DNA of 64,000 nt from Rhea pennata (GCF_028389875.1 NC_084702.1:72761582-72825581); one strand, 5' to 3'. Numbered from the stretch's first letter, positions 1 to 15,060 are shown. Program-made: numbers and translations. Notes: generated by a model not told the origin, from the letters alone.

Positions 1-1039
1 TGTTCTCCCACATGCAGCAATGCACATGTCTTGTTATAAGCTCTGGATTGAGACTAATGAGCAGTAAGCTGATAGTGCTGAAGGTGATTGGTCCCTAACC
101 TGGCTTTTGAGGATTGCAGTCTTTCATTCACACTTCTTTATGCATTGGCATGAAACTGCTTCCATGAGGAAACTGTAGAGCAGTATTCGGCCCCAGATAT
201 AAACTTCTGAGATAGATGTTATCTTAGATCACCAGCAGTCCCGTGTTCATTTTGTTGGTAGCTGTGCCAACCTAATCACTGCCTGACACAGACCACTCAT
301 CTTATTGGCCTAGGAACTTTTAGAACTGATCTATCTGAAAACTAATTTTTATATTCTGGGTTATTTTCAGCTGATCTATGATGTGGCCCCATAAAAGGCT
401 GGCAAAGCTGAAGGAAGGACATAACCACAGAAGCACTAGTTGGAAGAGCTCTCTGGAGGTCTTTTGTCCAGCCTCCTGCACTGACTCCTGCCATCCTCTG
501 CTCCCTCTTCAGATTCTCAATAACTCTGGGGGCCCAAAGCTGGAGATATTCTAGATGTGAGGATAGTAACTCTCTTGATCAGCTACTGTTGTCTCGATAA
601 AGCCCAGCATATGATCTATCCTATTTGTGATGAACATTGTTGGCTCATCTTCATCCTGATGTTGACAGTAAGGTAAGATTGCATGGTAAGGATATCTCTG
701 CCCTACTCCCACATTCATCAGTATCTGCATTGGATGTGGACTGTTTGCCACAGACTCAGCAGAGTGCTAATGTGGGTGCTCAATTTGAACATTGGACATA
801 GCACATGCTGAAGGATTTTTTTTTTTAGCCATCTGTGAAAGAACACCATAGCAACAGACCCAAACTCAGAGATCTCAAAGGAAATCCCAACTGCTTCATG
901 AGGGATGTGATTAACTATTCTTTCCACCTTGCTCCTCAACACAATGTCCCAGACACCAAGGAACAGTGTGGGAAGCACGATCATTTTAAATGATGCCTGT
1001 GTTGCCTGTGGTTTGTAAAGATCAGGTATTGCTGAGGAT
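1..1039. other. No gene recognised
   Basis: Holds only the small antisense CR1 scrap. A minus-strand frame at 718-1,158 overlaps the start of the CR1 remnant and shows no family resemblance. Confidence 0.6.
436..490 (-). repeat. Short antisense CR1 3'-end fragment
   Basis: The tract around 'ttggaag...ctctggaggtc...tccagcctcctgc' matches the reverse complement of the CR1 LINE 3' untranslated region, which carries a 'ttggactagatgacctccagaggtccc' type ending. It is short and diverged, so the boundaries are approximate. Confidence 0.5.
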
Positions 1040-2030
1040 GTTAGCACTAGTTGGAGGCCTGTAGCAAGTGGAGTTTCCCAGAGCTCAGTACTGGGTCCCA
1101 TCTTGTCCAGTTCATTCATCAGTGACCTGGATGAGGGGACAGAGTGCCTCCTCAGCAAGTTTGCTCATGATACCAGACTGGGAGGAGTGGCTGATACACC
1201 CGAGGGCTGTGCTGCCATTCAGAGAGACCTGGGCAGGCTGGAGAGTTGGGCGGAGAGAAACCTCCTGAGGTTCAACAAGGGCAAGTGCAGGGTCTTTCAG
1301 CTAGGGAGGAATAACTCCAGGCACCAGTACAAGCTGGGGGCTGACCTTCTACAAAGCAGCTCTGCAGAGAAGGATTGGGGATCCTGGTGGAGAGCAAGTT
1401 GACCATGAGCCAGCAATGTGCCCTTGTGGCCAAGATGACCAATGGTATCCTGGGATGCATTAGGGAGGGCCTTGCCAGAAGGTCAAGGGAGGTAATCCTA
1501 CCCCTCTACTCAGCCCTGGTGAGGCCTCATCTGGAGTAGTGTCCAGTTCTGGGCTCTCCAAAACACAAGAGACATGGAGCTACTGGAGTGAGTCCAACCA
1601 AGGGCATCTAAGTTGATGAAGGAACTAGAGCACCTCATATGAGGAAAGGCTGTGAGAGCTCAGCCTATTCAGCATGGAGAAGAGAAGACAGAGGAGATTT
1701 TATCAATGCAGACAAATATCTGAAGAGAGAGCATAAAAAGGATGGGACCAGACTTTTGCTGGTGGTACACAGTGGTAGGCTGAGAGGCAATGGGTACAAA
1801 TTGAAACTTATGAAGTTCCATCTGAACATGAGGAAAAACTTCTTTATTTGAGAGTGGTAGCACTGGAACAGGTTGCCCAAAGAGGTTGTAGAGTCTCCAT
1901 CCTTGTAAACACTCAAACTGTCTGAATATGATCCTGGATAATGTGCTCTAGGTGACTCTTCTTGAGCAGGTAGTTTGGACTAGATGATTTGCAGAGGTCC
2001 CTTCCAAACTCAAATATTCTGTGAGATGGG
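1040..2030 (+). repeat. CR1 LINE 3' fragment, reverse transcriptase remnant with frameshifts
   Basis: Covers the end of the CR1 reverse transcriptase region and the 3' tail. In the + frames one can read the region after the catalytic motif, including [18 protein letters not shown], then several frameshifts and stops. The catalytic F-A-D-D reads F-A-H-D near 1,163, so the enzyme would be dead even without the frameshifts. The 3' end carries the usual 'ggactagatgatttgcagaggtccc' type tail ending in 'attctgtgag'. The 5' limit is approximate. It belongs to the same family as the copy near 45 kb. Confidence 0.9.
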
Positions 2031-5000
2031 TATATCAGAAAGAAAAGATCTGTCCTCACTTAGACCTGGCTAAACTGACATTTGCTCCTCTATCATGTAT
2101 TCTTGTGCAGTCCTTCCTCCTCGCGTTAAATTGAAATAGGTCAGTTTTGCTGAAAATTTCCCTGAACAGAAGGAAAGATTTCTATCTTAGGAGAGACTTT
2201 TTCACTTGGCTCTGGGTTCTTGAGATTTTACCTACTGTGTGTGTTTTTTTTCTTAAACTGGCAACAGTGCTGGGCTCTGGGTTCCTCTGTGCCAGGTGTT
2301 GCACATGCATTTAGTGAAAGAGATATGGGAGATTCTACAGCCTCAGATGTGTTAAGGTAGGGCAAGAGGACTGACAGCCCCTGTGCCAGGTTCCTATCTT
2401 TGCTTCTTGCTACTTTGGGTGCTTCATGGAGTTGCAGAGGAATGCATCTTTCCATTCCCTTTCCTTAGTATGAAGGATTATACCACTGCAGTTCCCATTC
2501 TGAATGGAAAACTGGGGATTTCCTCAACTTTCTTGCAATGCTGACATCCTTTCATCTACTCCTCTCTGAGGGACCTGGATGCCGACTGGTCATCCCCTTT
2601 CCCCAGATGAGAGGAACCTCTACTCCTCAGAAAATCACACCTAAGCTGTGGCTGCTCAGGCAGTACCTTCTGCAGAGCAACCCCTGGCCCTGTGAACGCA
2701 ATGATTTGTGAATTTTAAAGGAAAATTAGTGGCACTCAGCATGTTGCATAGCTGCCTTGAATCTATTCCCAGTATTATAGATTACAGTCAAGTCTCAAAG
2801 TTGTGCATCATCCCACTGAAAATCAGCCCCTCAGAAGACTCCCAGATGCAAGGATTACCTTCTTCCTGCTCACGCAGCCCTGGGGTTCTGTCTCCTGGTT
2901 CTCTTCCAGGGATATGATAATAGCTGCTTGTGAACCTGGGGTAGAGACCCCGAGTCAGTTATGCTCTGTGGGAAAGTTAGTGCTGAGCCCTGAACTCATC
3001 TCTGAGGCCTGAGAACAGATCTGCTGCATATGTTTGTGCATGTGCAAGTACAGGAGGAGAGAAGTGAGAGTGGGGACTGACTTGATTTTTCCAGTTCAAT
3101 CCAAACTGAATCAGTTACTCATCTCATGGTGTACTCTCTGTTATGTACTTAAGGGATGCTCTCAGCCAGAGTCTTGGAGGGTGTGTTACAATTCAGCTAG
3201 CAAGCTGGGACAGCTCTCCCTGGCAAGCTAGAGGTGCTGAAAGGAGCTTGGCTCCAATAGATGAAGATAATTGGGAAGATTGGACAAAGGAGAAAGAGAA
3301 GAGTTGGTTGCATTTAGTTATGCATACTGTATGTTAAGTAATCAAATAAATAACTTGATAGTAATGATTCATCTTGGTGATGCTTTGAAAGTTCTGGGCT
3401 GGCTGGGTCTTGCACACTTGCTCTAGGCCACAAGCTGGGGAAAAACATCTCTGGCTTTGTGGGCTTGTTAAATATTGCATAAGGGACTGTTCCCTTTTCT
3501 AGTGGAAAAGGAGGTTAACTCTGTGTGTCTGGGCAGGAGACCTCAAAATGGCAGGAGCAGCCCACTGGTGGTGGAAGGTAGATCTGATGGGAGGATAGAA
3601 ACATATGCTCCTACGCTGTTGAAAATGATTAGCTTTGCTAGCAGGCAGCTTTTGGTGAAGTGTGCCATTGCTAGCTGTAGCATTGGCAGAAAGCACTCAA
3701 GCTGTGTACACGCCTCCCTTCCAGTGACATTAATTAGACAGCCATTTCCTTCACAGTCAAAGGTGCTTTGGATTAGAAGGCACTGGATTATTGTCCAGAA
3801 TTACTGAGTTTTATTCCCAGTTTTGATTTTTGTGCAGCTCCCTCATGGAACCAGTTTCTCTGCAGAGGGCTGTAATTTATTCCTTTAGTCTGTAAGAGGA
3901 AGGAACAATTTCATTTTGCTGTGACATAACAGGAACATTGTGGAGGACAGCCACAAGGAGAATATAGAGCTTTTTTTCTCTTGATATATGTCAACTCAGC
4001 TGAGGAGGGGATCCATAGTTTGCATTCACTTTCTGTTAGTGATGACAAGTTTGTAGTATCACATTCTGAGCCTTGAATAAGTAAGGAGCCAAAACCTGGA
4101 CAGCCTGGGGTGTAGGAAGGTCTAGGAAATGAGAGTCACCAGTTTATTCCTGGAATTGGGACATTATCAAAGCACAATGACTTATTTGAGTTTCAAAGGA
4201 CAGAGTGAACTGAGTTCAGCTCCACAGGGTGAGGAATTTATTACTTAGCATCCTCTGCAGGAGGACCCGGTGAGTTGTCGTCTCCGTGATGGAGAGGTGC
4301 CCACATTCCAGAAGATGAATCTAGGACCCTGCCAGAGATCCCAGCAAAGAGCCAGGTTTCTGTGAATGATGGAGATAGTCTGTGCTTCTGTAGTCCTCAG
4401 TACTCAGTCTTTATGCTGCTGGCTCATGCCACAGCATAGATTTGAACCAAAATAGGTTTCAGTCCTGATTAAATTTCAATTAACTTAGCCAGAATGCATA
4501 ATATGGACTTTAGGCAGCAATTGGATTCCTATACTAGCCTGATCCAGCACACATCACATCTGAGACGGGGTTGTTGTGTGATTCTCTGTCAACATAAACC
4601 AAGTCAAACCTAGGCTACTGCTACCTTGCCCTCACTATACCTGCCAGCTTGGCCACTTGGCCTGCAAATACTGCTCTCTTCATTGCTGACTTAATGTTCA
4701 GATAGATCTGTTCTCTGAACTGCCTCACCAGGCATAGCAAATGCACTGGTAGTGGTGCAAGTGAGGAGGAAGTGGCATGAGCAGCAGGTAGTGGGGAAAG
4801 AAGTGGTGGTTTTGGTTTATGGTCTGATGCAGAATAAAGCCTGCTAGACCAGAATTGATCCTTGGTAAATGTTTCTGCCAGTAGTGTGAATTTCTACTGT
4901 GCAAGAGCTTTGCCTTATGTGGCTGCAGCACTTTGATTTTCTAGTACTAGGAGCCATAAAGTCAAATTGACTACACTCTTGCAACTCTTGCTGCAGATAT

Positions 5001-8000
5001 TTGATGGATACAAAGAAGGTACTGGCTTTCTACCCACTCATCTCCATCTACCAGGGCAACTCAGCTTTGGCACGCCAGTATGGCAGGAAATACCTATTGG
5101 CACAGAGAAAAGACAGGTCAAGACTGGTATTTCCACAGCTATTTTCCACCTGATTCATAAATGACAGGTCTTGATGGGTGCAAACCTATGTGGAATGCAA
5201 AAGCTATTTCCTTAGCAACAGGCGGTAGAAAAAGAGATGTGTTTAGATTGAAGTAGCTGGAACAACCATAGCATGATGCCATGTGTCTTGCCCCACCTGC
5301 ATATTGCTTCCAGAGTAAAGAGCTATCTTGGTGTATCTAATTCTGTCATGTGGGGTTGTCACCATGGGGACAGAGAGCTATAAATAATGACAGTGGTGCC
5401 TCTGCAGGATTGTACTCTTGGCTGGACACTCTCACCACCTGTGAGACCACGAGCAAGTTGCTTAACTCTCTGTGTTCAGGTCTCTTCACTAGGACGTATT
5501 GCCTCTTTCTATACATCCAGCTATGCCAGCATAGTATGTATCTTACAGTTATATTTCTGCAGGGATTGTTTTAAGCCAAAGCAGTATCATAGTATTCTGT
5601 AAATCTCTGGATTTAATATCTTTGGTTTACCTGATATGCAGAGTACTGTAGAGCCCCCAGGGACACTGCAGTGCACAGGAGCCATAGGCTTCTTAAGTAG
5701 GATTCAGCTTGCAGGCTAAGACGTATTTAGGAGCTATTTGAAATGCCCTGTGGTATCTGAAAAATCTGTGTGGCTGGCAGACCTGACGTATGAACTATGT
5801 TAAACCTGTAACAGCAGCTTAGCATAACATTTTGAATGGAGGACAGAGTCTATAAGATACTTGCAGTAAGTTCTATCTCAACTACTGTATTCGGGTTCCC
5901 ATACTATCTCCATCACTGTGCTGCCCAAAAACTGAACACTTCTCTCCATCTTCAGCAGCAAAACTGACAGAGTTTGGAAGTCCAAATTCCATTGCTTGAG
6001 TATGCAGAAACCGTGTCATCTGTCTCTCCATTCATTCTTAGAATGACTGATTGGAAGCTTGCATAACTCTTCCTCAGAGTCCCAACTTCGTTCATCTTCA
6101 CTTGCATCATCTTTTTCATCTGCACGTGGAGCTGCATGTGCAAGTTTTTCACTGCTGCTGTAATTTCATTTTTGAATAATATGACTTGAGACTATTCCTT
6201 CAAAGTAGATATGAATCCATTATTAACAGATGACAAAGTGATGGTGCTTTATGCCAGGATTTTCTGAGCTTTTTGCCCACATGCGTTAACCTGAGTGAGA
6301 CAGGGAAGTAGTAATGAAAGAAGCAACATTTTTTAGTGTTCAGTCTAACCAGAGACATGTCCTCAGAAATTGTTCCATGGCCAGACACTCTGAGCTGTGC
6401 CCCGCAGCACAAGCTGAACCACTGGGTCTGCAATTCTGGGCTATTAAATGACCTATCTTTGGTAGCTGGTCTGCACCAATCTTGCTCCCTAAAGTGTCAG
6501 GCAAGGGATGAAAAGATTCTTTATGGACACAGATCTCAAAGTACTGTCATCCCTAGAGTCTGTATGGGAATACCCTGATGAAATTCATGTATTCCTCCAG
6601 TGAATACTTCCTTTTGCGAGAGATGGATAATCAGACCAATCTCCATTGCCCATGTATTCCTTTCTGTTAACTGTCTAGGTCCTCAGACCAGTAACAGAAG
6701 CTGAGTATGCTTCATTACATTTTTTCCTCATTTACCCTTATACATCTGAATTGGGGCCTGTCTGATGTGAGACAACTTCCACTTGTGAAATCTGGGCTTC
6801 CCCTGGCTCTCAGCTTCCTTCCCTCATTTTGAGAACAAGTAAAGAGTCACAATACCCTTCTTCCCTATAGTTCAGACCTTCGATTCATGTGTTTTGAGGA
6901 TCTGGTTACATTTCACTTGCAAACAGGCCTGACTGGGCTCTCTCTGACCACCAATGAGACCCAGAGGGCCTTTTCTGGAGCTACAGAGACCCTAATATAT
7001 TCTGCTTTACAGCATGCTTGCTGAGAGTTCCCCACCGCTTGATGTAGATTTTCCAGCATATGAACTGTCATGCACTTCAGAAAAAAGTTGCAGGGGAGAA
7101 GTGTATTTTCGATTTGTGAAGAAATGTGGAGCTGTCATCTGCTGGAGTGGCACCAGAAAGAAAAATGTATAAGGTAACGTTTTGGAGGTTATTTTAAGAA
7201 AAGAGAAATTTGTTTCACTTCCAAACTGATCAAAATTTAGAAATGGAGAAAGGAGAGTTTAGAAGTGAAAGAGAATATCTTACTAGATCAAATAGATATG
7301 ACTTATTATTTTTTATCAGTTTGGTTGATGAACTGAAAGAAAAAAAAAAGAGCAGCTTTTCAGCTATTTTCACTCAATATCATCCAGACAACAGATTTCA
7401 GAAATCTGAGCACTGGCAACAGCTCTTCCCTGGCTCAGTGATTTCAGGAAGATGCCATTATGGGAAGGTGGAATATTCCTCCCACTATTTCATCGATGTC
7501 CTTCCTGATGCTGCCTTCACTCCTGTAGCCCCAAAACCAACTGTACAGCCTTTCCCATTGGACAGTATCAGTATGCTGCAATATTTGTTGTACCACCCTC
7601 ACATTAAGAAGTCTACAACTAAAAACAGCAGAGAGAGGCCCTGTAACAGCATGCTTTCACTGCACTGTAGGCCCATCATTTAATTCTAATTCTTCTAGTT
7701 AGCTTACATACAATATTTAGTAGAAGATAGTACTGGAGATAGTATGTAATCACCAGTAGAGAAACATGGAGGCCAGACTCTGAGTAGATATTTTCAATAT
7801 AGCAGTAACTTCTACTGGCTGATTTATATAGGTAAATTGCAAGGTATATGAGGTTGATTTAGCTCTAGTTATACTGGATGAAAGTTGTAGAATCAGAAAC
7901 TCTTGAAGGTGCAAGACAGATGAACAGAACTTTCCATGGATGGAAGAAGGAAAGAGAAAACCTGAGTTCCATGTAGCAAGTAAACATAATTTTGGTTTTC

Positions 8001-11000
8001 CTAGAATTAAGGTAAGATGCGATAATCGTATTTGAGATTATATAGGTATTTTATACTATTGACTAAGGTAATTGAGAAATCTGGATGTCAGTTGTACTCT
8101 TCAATATCTCATCCTATATTCATGCACAAGTTCAAGTGTGAAGATATTAAAAACCTTCTTGAAAAAAGGTACATTAGGGAAGATATTTTGCTCTGATAGG
8201 GAACTGCCCTAGTGTTTTAATAATCTTATAATCCTAGTTTTACCTGTCTGCCCTTCTTCTTTTACATTTGTTACATTTTAATTCTGTATCCACCTATCAT
8301 TTCCATACATTTCATATCACTAACATACAAATTTCCCATATCTTATCTGCATGGTACTACTTTTTATTTACTCATTATACTGCAAAATTGAGTTAAGTAA
8401 AATTCTTTTAATCTATTTCCATGAAAACCTAATGTCTTTGAAGCATGCTCATTAAACTCCTGTCGTTTCCCAGATGGTGCCTTAAGGCCCAAAAGACACA
8501 AATCCCTGGCCGCTTATATCACCTATATCAGGTATCTTCAAAGTATCCCAGGTTTGAAGACTCAGGGTAGATTGGTTAAAGATCATGCTTTCGGTGATTT
8601 TGCTTACCTCTCTGCCACTGTTATGATAACAAATTTTTTACTGGGACATATTTTTGTTGGAGGACAACAAAATTTGTTGGGGAGGATCAAGGCGTTTGTA
8701 GTCTAACCTGATTTACTGAAATAAGTCTCTTTTTGGCTGGTGTAGCATGGTGAGTGGATACATGTGAAAATGTATATATTATTATATGTTATTTAGAGAA
8801 TGCTCCTCGCGAGGATGAATATTATCCCCACAATCAGAGTTCTGTTAGGAAGTGAGAAGCCTAGGCTCAAGTTCTAGCAGACTGAGCAGGTAGGAACCCA
8901 TGGGACCATGCAATCCATTGAAGTGTTTGGCCGTCCCTCATCCCTTTCTGCTTGGCACCTCTGTCTGGTTCTTTCCAGTCTGCCTAGCTAAGGGCAAGCA
9001 ATGATAAAATTTGTCTTGTTTCTCACAGCAGGTCTGAAAATTAGTTACCAGCAGCCTTCTGACACCCTGCCCAGTGCTCTAACCATGTGGGAGGCTGCTC
9101 TGCTCCCAGACATCCCTGGGTAGCACAGTGCACTACCTCCATTGCTCATGCAGTATCATGGACACCCCGTGCTAGGGACTGGAAGTTTTCTTGGAGCTTT
9201 CTCCACTGCCATTCATTAGTTGCCATTTCTGGGTATTTATCTGATATTTTTTTCTCTAGTATTTGAACATCCTATAGTATTGCAACTCATCAAATAGTTG
9301 TTCAGCCTGGGGGCTCACCTTACCTTGGGCAAAAGATGCATTTCCTCATGAACGAATACAAAAGTATAAGAACAAAGAACATCCCTTCAGCTCTTTGAAA
9401 CACTTAGACAAACACAACAATTTTTGTTTTTTGAAAGTGACTATTGACTAGAAGGTTTGCCCAAACCAATACAGATTTTGACCAAACCTGCTCCCCTTAG
9501 TGCTCTGTGACACACTTGTCTGGGAATACCTTTATGTTATCATACTTATCACACAGTGAATAATGCTGGGTTGGAAAGTGGTGTGAAAGACGAGCACCAT
9601 TTGAAAAGCTGGAAGCATTTCTCTTGATGCTGCAGGGCATGGCTTTCCGAGGTTTTCCTTATGCAGTTTGTCTTGCTTCAGGATAAGAGGAGGCAAGAGC
9701 TCACACTGACAAATGCACTAACTCCTGAGCTCATTAGAAAAGACGTGTATTGCACATACAGGAATCCCATGACAGAAAAGAATGGTATTGAGAATGAGGG
9801 TATATATCTCAGAGGTATAACGTCAAAAATTGTAATAAAGTTTCAGTCATTTCCAGATCACTTCAATTTAAAAAAATGTGGGAAATGAGGGTTTAGGGAT
9901 CTTCAGATTTCGAAGACTTCCAGTTCAAACAGAACAGCTGCATCTGCGTGACAATTTGAAGGTGTTTCCCATCACAGTGACTTTCATCTTGGGCCTGTTG
10001 GTAGCAGGTTTATTTTTCAGTTTTCAGATTTGGCTGCACCTGCCCTTTTCCAAAGCTTACTCAGCCGTGACTACTACATTTCATGATACAATCTTATTTC
10101 CTGCTGATGGGACTTGGTTAGTAATTGACTGAGCAGGAAGAGAGGGGTGGGAAACTGATAAAGTCACGCTTCCAAGAATAAAGCAGTCAATGGCAAAAAC
10201 AAATCTTTTCACCATTACACATCTCCTATTTCTAAGTATCTTACAGTCTGTTGTAAGGAGGATTCCCATGCCAGATGTGTCCAGATATGAGCAGTAGATA
10301 GCCAGAGGTAAAGAGAGAATGAGTAAATGAATGAATCAGTCTTTGCATTACAAAATCTCTCAGGTCAGCCTAACACCTGCAGTCCATGGGTGCCTCTTCT
10401 CCAAGCTGGCTTTTACTGGCTCCACTTTTGCTTACAAAATAAGGTTCTTCAGAGAAGTTTATAAATTCCTGTTCTGTTTGCTGCTTGCTTCACAAAATCC
10501 AGAGTGCTGTAAATGGCAGCCATTTGGATAACTTTATGATCGCTTTTAACATCCCTAAAATGTTGAAATTTTATTCCAGTAGTCCATGACCACTGCCACT
10601 AATAAGTAACATGTATGGATATTAATACCACATTAAATCATTTCCCCTTCTCTTATACATTCATTGTCTATTGACACCAGCCCCAGACAGTATTAGCTTT
10701 AGCTTAATGGACTAGCTAAAATTGGCAGATCTGCCTCAGCAGACAGCCTGGACGCTCTTAGCAGTTAACTCTGCTGCTGGCAGATGTTAGCTAACTTGTA
10801 TGTTGAAGCAATTAACTGAAGAAGAGGTTGAAATATTCAGCATGCTAACATCTATAGAAATCTGTTTTCATTCAAGGATGTCTGAAAAGCAGCTGGATTA
10901 CCTGGCAATTATTTTAATTGAAGAGATAATTGCTGACCAGGCTACCAAAAATTCATCAGTGCTAACACTTGTTGTCATGAGTGGTTTAGGCTCAAAAGGA

Positions 11001-14000
11001 AAATAAAACATCCTTTGTATTCCTTTAATTGTTTAGATCTCATGAAGTTACATGGTTTGATTATATTCAGTTAGGTGATTATATGTAGTTTCACTGAGAT
11101 GTTGTTGCATATGTATGATAACGTGTTAAATATCATGCTTTATCATATGTTTTTAGCCACAGAAGAAAACATTTAAGTAACTGTTTTAAGACCACATACT
11201 CTTGTGATTTCCAGCCTTTTCTTCAGAAAGCTCGGTGAAGGCCCTCTCAGCTCTTTTTCATGGGTTCCTAAATCTTTTGCCAACAGTAGCCCTCCTCCTA
11301 AGGCTGAAAAGCAACCCATTAAAAAAAAGGCAACTTCAGGCAAGGCATGTTCTTGCTGGTGGTGGGAGCAAGGGCAGCACTCAGCGCAGTGGGCTGGGAC
11401 CCAGCTCCAGCATCAGGCTGTTGGGGACCCTGTTCCTCCAGGGGAATCTGTTACTATCGCTGGCCTTGGCCACTCTCTCCCTGAACTCCATTTTGAGGTG
11501 CAATTCCTCCTCACCCTGTTGCTGGTACGCTCTTAGTGACAAGTGCAGCACTCTTAGTGACAAGTGAGTAAACTGCTGTGCATGGCATGGGAAATTAATA
11601 TGCAACAGTTAGCACCTTGTTATAGGTACTACTCTTTTGAGATTGTACTAACCTTGCCGACAAGCCCACAGGACTGTGAACTCTCATCTATACCCTAACT
11701 ATGTGTGAGTAGTCCCCATGGGGAGGAAGCAAGGCCACCAACCTATAGCCTAGCTATTTTCTGGAGAAATGACTCCTTTGGTGAGGCTAACAGGAGACAG
11801 CTTGTTGCTGTGATCCAGCTGCTGCCACCACATATGGAAGGAAGATTTTCCTCTTGTGAACCTTCTCAGTGCCACTATCCCTCCCTCTGCCTCCCAGTTC
11901 TTATTTCAAGCCCTAATTCCAAATCAGATGGAGAGAGACACTAAATCCCCACCCCTCTCGCTAGGGTCAAGCAGTGCAGCGGTGATGAGGAAACACAACA
12001 GAGGAGTTGCTTCTTGGGTTGTTGGGAAGATCCTAATCAGGAGTGGGAATTAGATTTACAGTGACCTCCCAGAACTGAGCTAGTTTATTAATTTGTGCAA
12101 TTTCAACAGAGACAAGTGATCGTTAAAAGCTTCTTCAGACTGTAGCCATCAGACAAGCAGCACAGCAACTGACGGGACTCCTCCTGCTCTGTGTTTGAGA
12201 AAAGCACTCTAATCCTTGCACTGTGTGGTTTCTGTCTTATATTTCCTTGCCTGGTAAACCAGCTTGGCAGGTTTTGCCAATCTCGCCAGTTGTTCTGGAG
12301 AGCAAGTAATCAGCTCGGAAAGTAAGCAGGTTTGATTCTCTTTCTAGAACTGTTTTTATAGGCTGAAGATGACTTATCTATCAAAATGTCCCAACATGTT
12401 GTGACTCTGTCCTTTCACACCTCAGATAAAGGGAACCATAGGAGGTGCTTCTCCTCTGTTGCTCCCACAGAAACTGCCTGGGGTTTTGGGACACTGTTAA
12501 GCCTGTTTATCTCTTGCTGTTCATACCAGAGACATCAGTGGTGTACAGAACCCTGAAAAACACATATGATAACTCCCACCTCCATAGTACTCTGCCATTC
12601 GCGGCTATTTCAATACCAGGGATTCCTGAGTCAGATGCGGTTTCAGAGAATTAGTAACCATTGGTGATCTCTTGCATAACACAGCCAATTTCCCAAAGAG
12701 CTTCTGCAATGGAGACAGAGTTTGGACCTAGATCTCTGCCCAGTTCTTGAACCTTCTCCCACTTGCCCATAATAATCACTCCCACCAACATTATTTTCAG
12801 GTTTGGATTTCAAAATTTCTTACACGCAAATTTCTCTGGCCTTCTTGGTCCTTGTCTCACTTCCCCGCACAGTATCTTTGGTGACTACCGTATTATCACC
12901 TCCTGTGCTTCTGGAACCATGGATATCCTCAAGAAGACAGGCCCTTCATATATACTGTGAAATCCTAAAAGTATAGGCATCAGTTTAGGATGGATCTTGA
13001 GAGAGAGTATCTAATCCATCTTCCAGCAATGGAGCAGGACCCAACTATTTAACAAGCGTTTGTCTAGCCTGTTCTTACAAGTCACTCAGGATGGAGGATT
13101 CACATCTTCTCTATAGAATCAGCTCTATTGCTTCACTCCTGTCAGTATTAGAAACCTCCCCCAATTCCTAACCTAAGTGACATCTTATCCTGGCTTCTAG
13201 CTTACTCTGGGTTTTTTTTTTTGGAGATAGATGGGGATATGACTAGGTATTTTCAGAGCACTTTCATTATTTCCGTCTCCTCATATTTTTCAGGCCTTTT
13301 ATTGCTGCAGATTATGGCTGCTCCTTGCTGCACTTGGTTTCATCTCTATAAATATGCATGAAAAGGTTGCAGTTTCACACTCTCCCTACAAGAGAGACAG
13401 GAAATGGATGAGTTCAGTGGAATTCAGTGGGGCTAGTGCAATCATGTCATTCAGGGAAAATTCCCCAGGAGATTCAATAAACATCTTAAGTGAAAGGCTA
13501 TGAAATTAAAATCACAAGAGACAGCCACATCCACCCATCTCCCTATCCGTATCTGCAGCCCCACATGTAGTTAAATAGCAGGAACATGCTGATGTGAGGA
13601 CTCTAGCCTGCCTGGAGACAGGTTTTTATTCAGTCTGAAGTTAGGTTCAATGAGAAATGAATTTTGTGGCTAGATATTTGACTACTTCACAATTTATTGC
13701 CTGTGACACTAGACCCTTTCTGAACTGAAAAGCAAATTCAAAGTGAGTGCACTCTTTTCCTTTCTCCTCTTGTGATGTCAGCTTTATGGACATTGGGGTA
13801 ACCAGTCTTTTATTCAGTTTAATTGTACTAATTTCCATTATGATAATGACTATTTAATGTATTTGGGTATGGCAAATATCCAAATACCTCCTCTGAAGAG
13901 GCTGAGCCTAAATGGGAACAGCAGACAGTAAGGAGGGGAGAAAGAAATAATAAATCAAAACAAAAGAGTGAGTGGAAACATCAGAGAGCTCTGTGATTTT

Positions 14001-15060
14001 CCCAATAGGTTTGCAGGAGGTCCTCGGTAGAGCCAGGAATAGTGCTTAGTTCATCTGCACACCACTAGGAAACCTCAGCAGTAAAACCATCTCTGCTCAT
14101 CATTGGACATCTATCCCTGCTGCATTCAAGGTGAGAGTTCTTCCATGGTGGACTAGATTCCTTGCAAAAAGATACTGGAAAACCCCCATAAAATGACTGA
14201 CTGTGTCCTTCTTCCTGCTGCAGGTCAGGGTCTGTAGAGGATGCCTCCAGAGCAGGGAGTAGTTACTGTGAGGCAGCACATTCTGGTAGAACCTGCAAAA
14301 GGGCCAGGGAACCTTTGGGAAGATGCTTAGTTGGTCATTGCTGCTTAACATTAGCTCATCATAAGATCTCAGGGCTTGGAAAACCCGTTTCTACGTTACC
14401 TAACCTGTGATCAGGCTATCCCATAGACAGGTCAATGATCTCTCTCTGTTGATTGGTTTAATCTGGAGCCCAGCAGAATGAGAGGAGAATTTCTTATCAG
14501 TTTTCAAGTGTTTTATGTCAAAACCTGCTTCCTGGAGTACCCATTTTGCAAATCTGACACATTCATCTCCAGGAACCCTAGACCGAGCCGGCTCCAAGGT
14601 GCATGTTGGCAGTCATTTTGCCAAGAGAAGGTGCATGCCAACTTGGATAGGAAGTATGAAAGCTCCTGACTGTTTAATGGGAAGGGAGATGGGATATGAG
14701 CCAGCAAAAATTCAGCCATGAGGAAAATTCCAGGCTAGCCCTTGCTATGCTTGGCCTGTTTGGGCTTAATGGTGAGAGTACAACAAGGCTGTTTCTTCCC
14801 AAGCATTCATATGTATGGCAGGGGCAGGATGTTATTCAAACAAAGTGTGGAGACATACCTGATAGACCCCAGTCATCCAGTCTTTTCCTACAGCCTGTAT
14901 ACTCAAAACCAGGGAAAGATATGAGCATTCCTCATGTAAAGGAAAAGGAGGAAATTTTTCTTTAAAGGAAAAAATACACCAGTGCTAGCACACTCCAGCT
15001 TCTGTTCCTGAGAGCATGTCTCCAAATTCCACTTCCCCAAATAACAGTGACGTACCCATT
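2031..15060. other. Gene-poor intergenic region
   Basis: No exon series, domain or RNA gene that I can support across about 13 kb. The only mobile element fragment seen is the old CR1/L3 piece near 13.1 kb. The longest open frame (7,210-7,683, 157 codons) has no recognisable domain. Distal control elements for the Ly6/uPAR gene could lie here but nothing marks them. Confidence 0.6.
12995..13215 (-). repeat. Old antisense CR1/L3-like LINE fragment
   Basis: Read on the reverse strand it has the order found near the 3' end of old CR1/L3 elements: a stretch corresponding to 'aggaattttcc...gtgaagcaatagag', then 'catcctgagtgacttgtaagaac', then 'gatggattagat'. It is strongly diverged and the boundaries are approximate. 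Confidence 0.55.

Noticed and set aside
9878-10132. 84-codon frame with one hydrophobic, membrane-like segment
   Set aside because: A single hydrophobic stretch in AT-rich DNA is common by chance; no signal peptide, no exon context, no recognised family.
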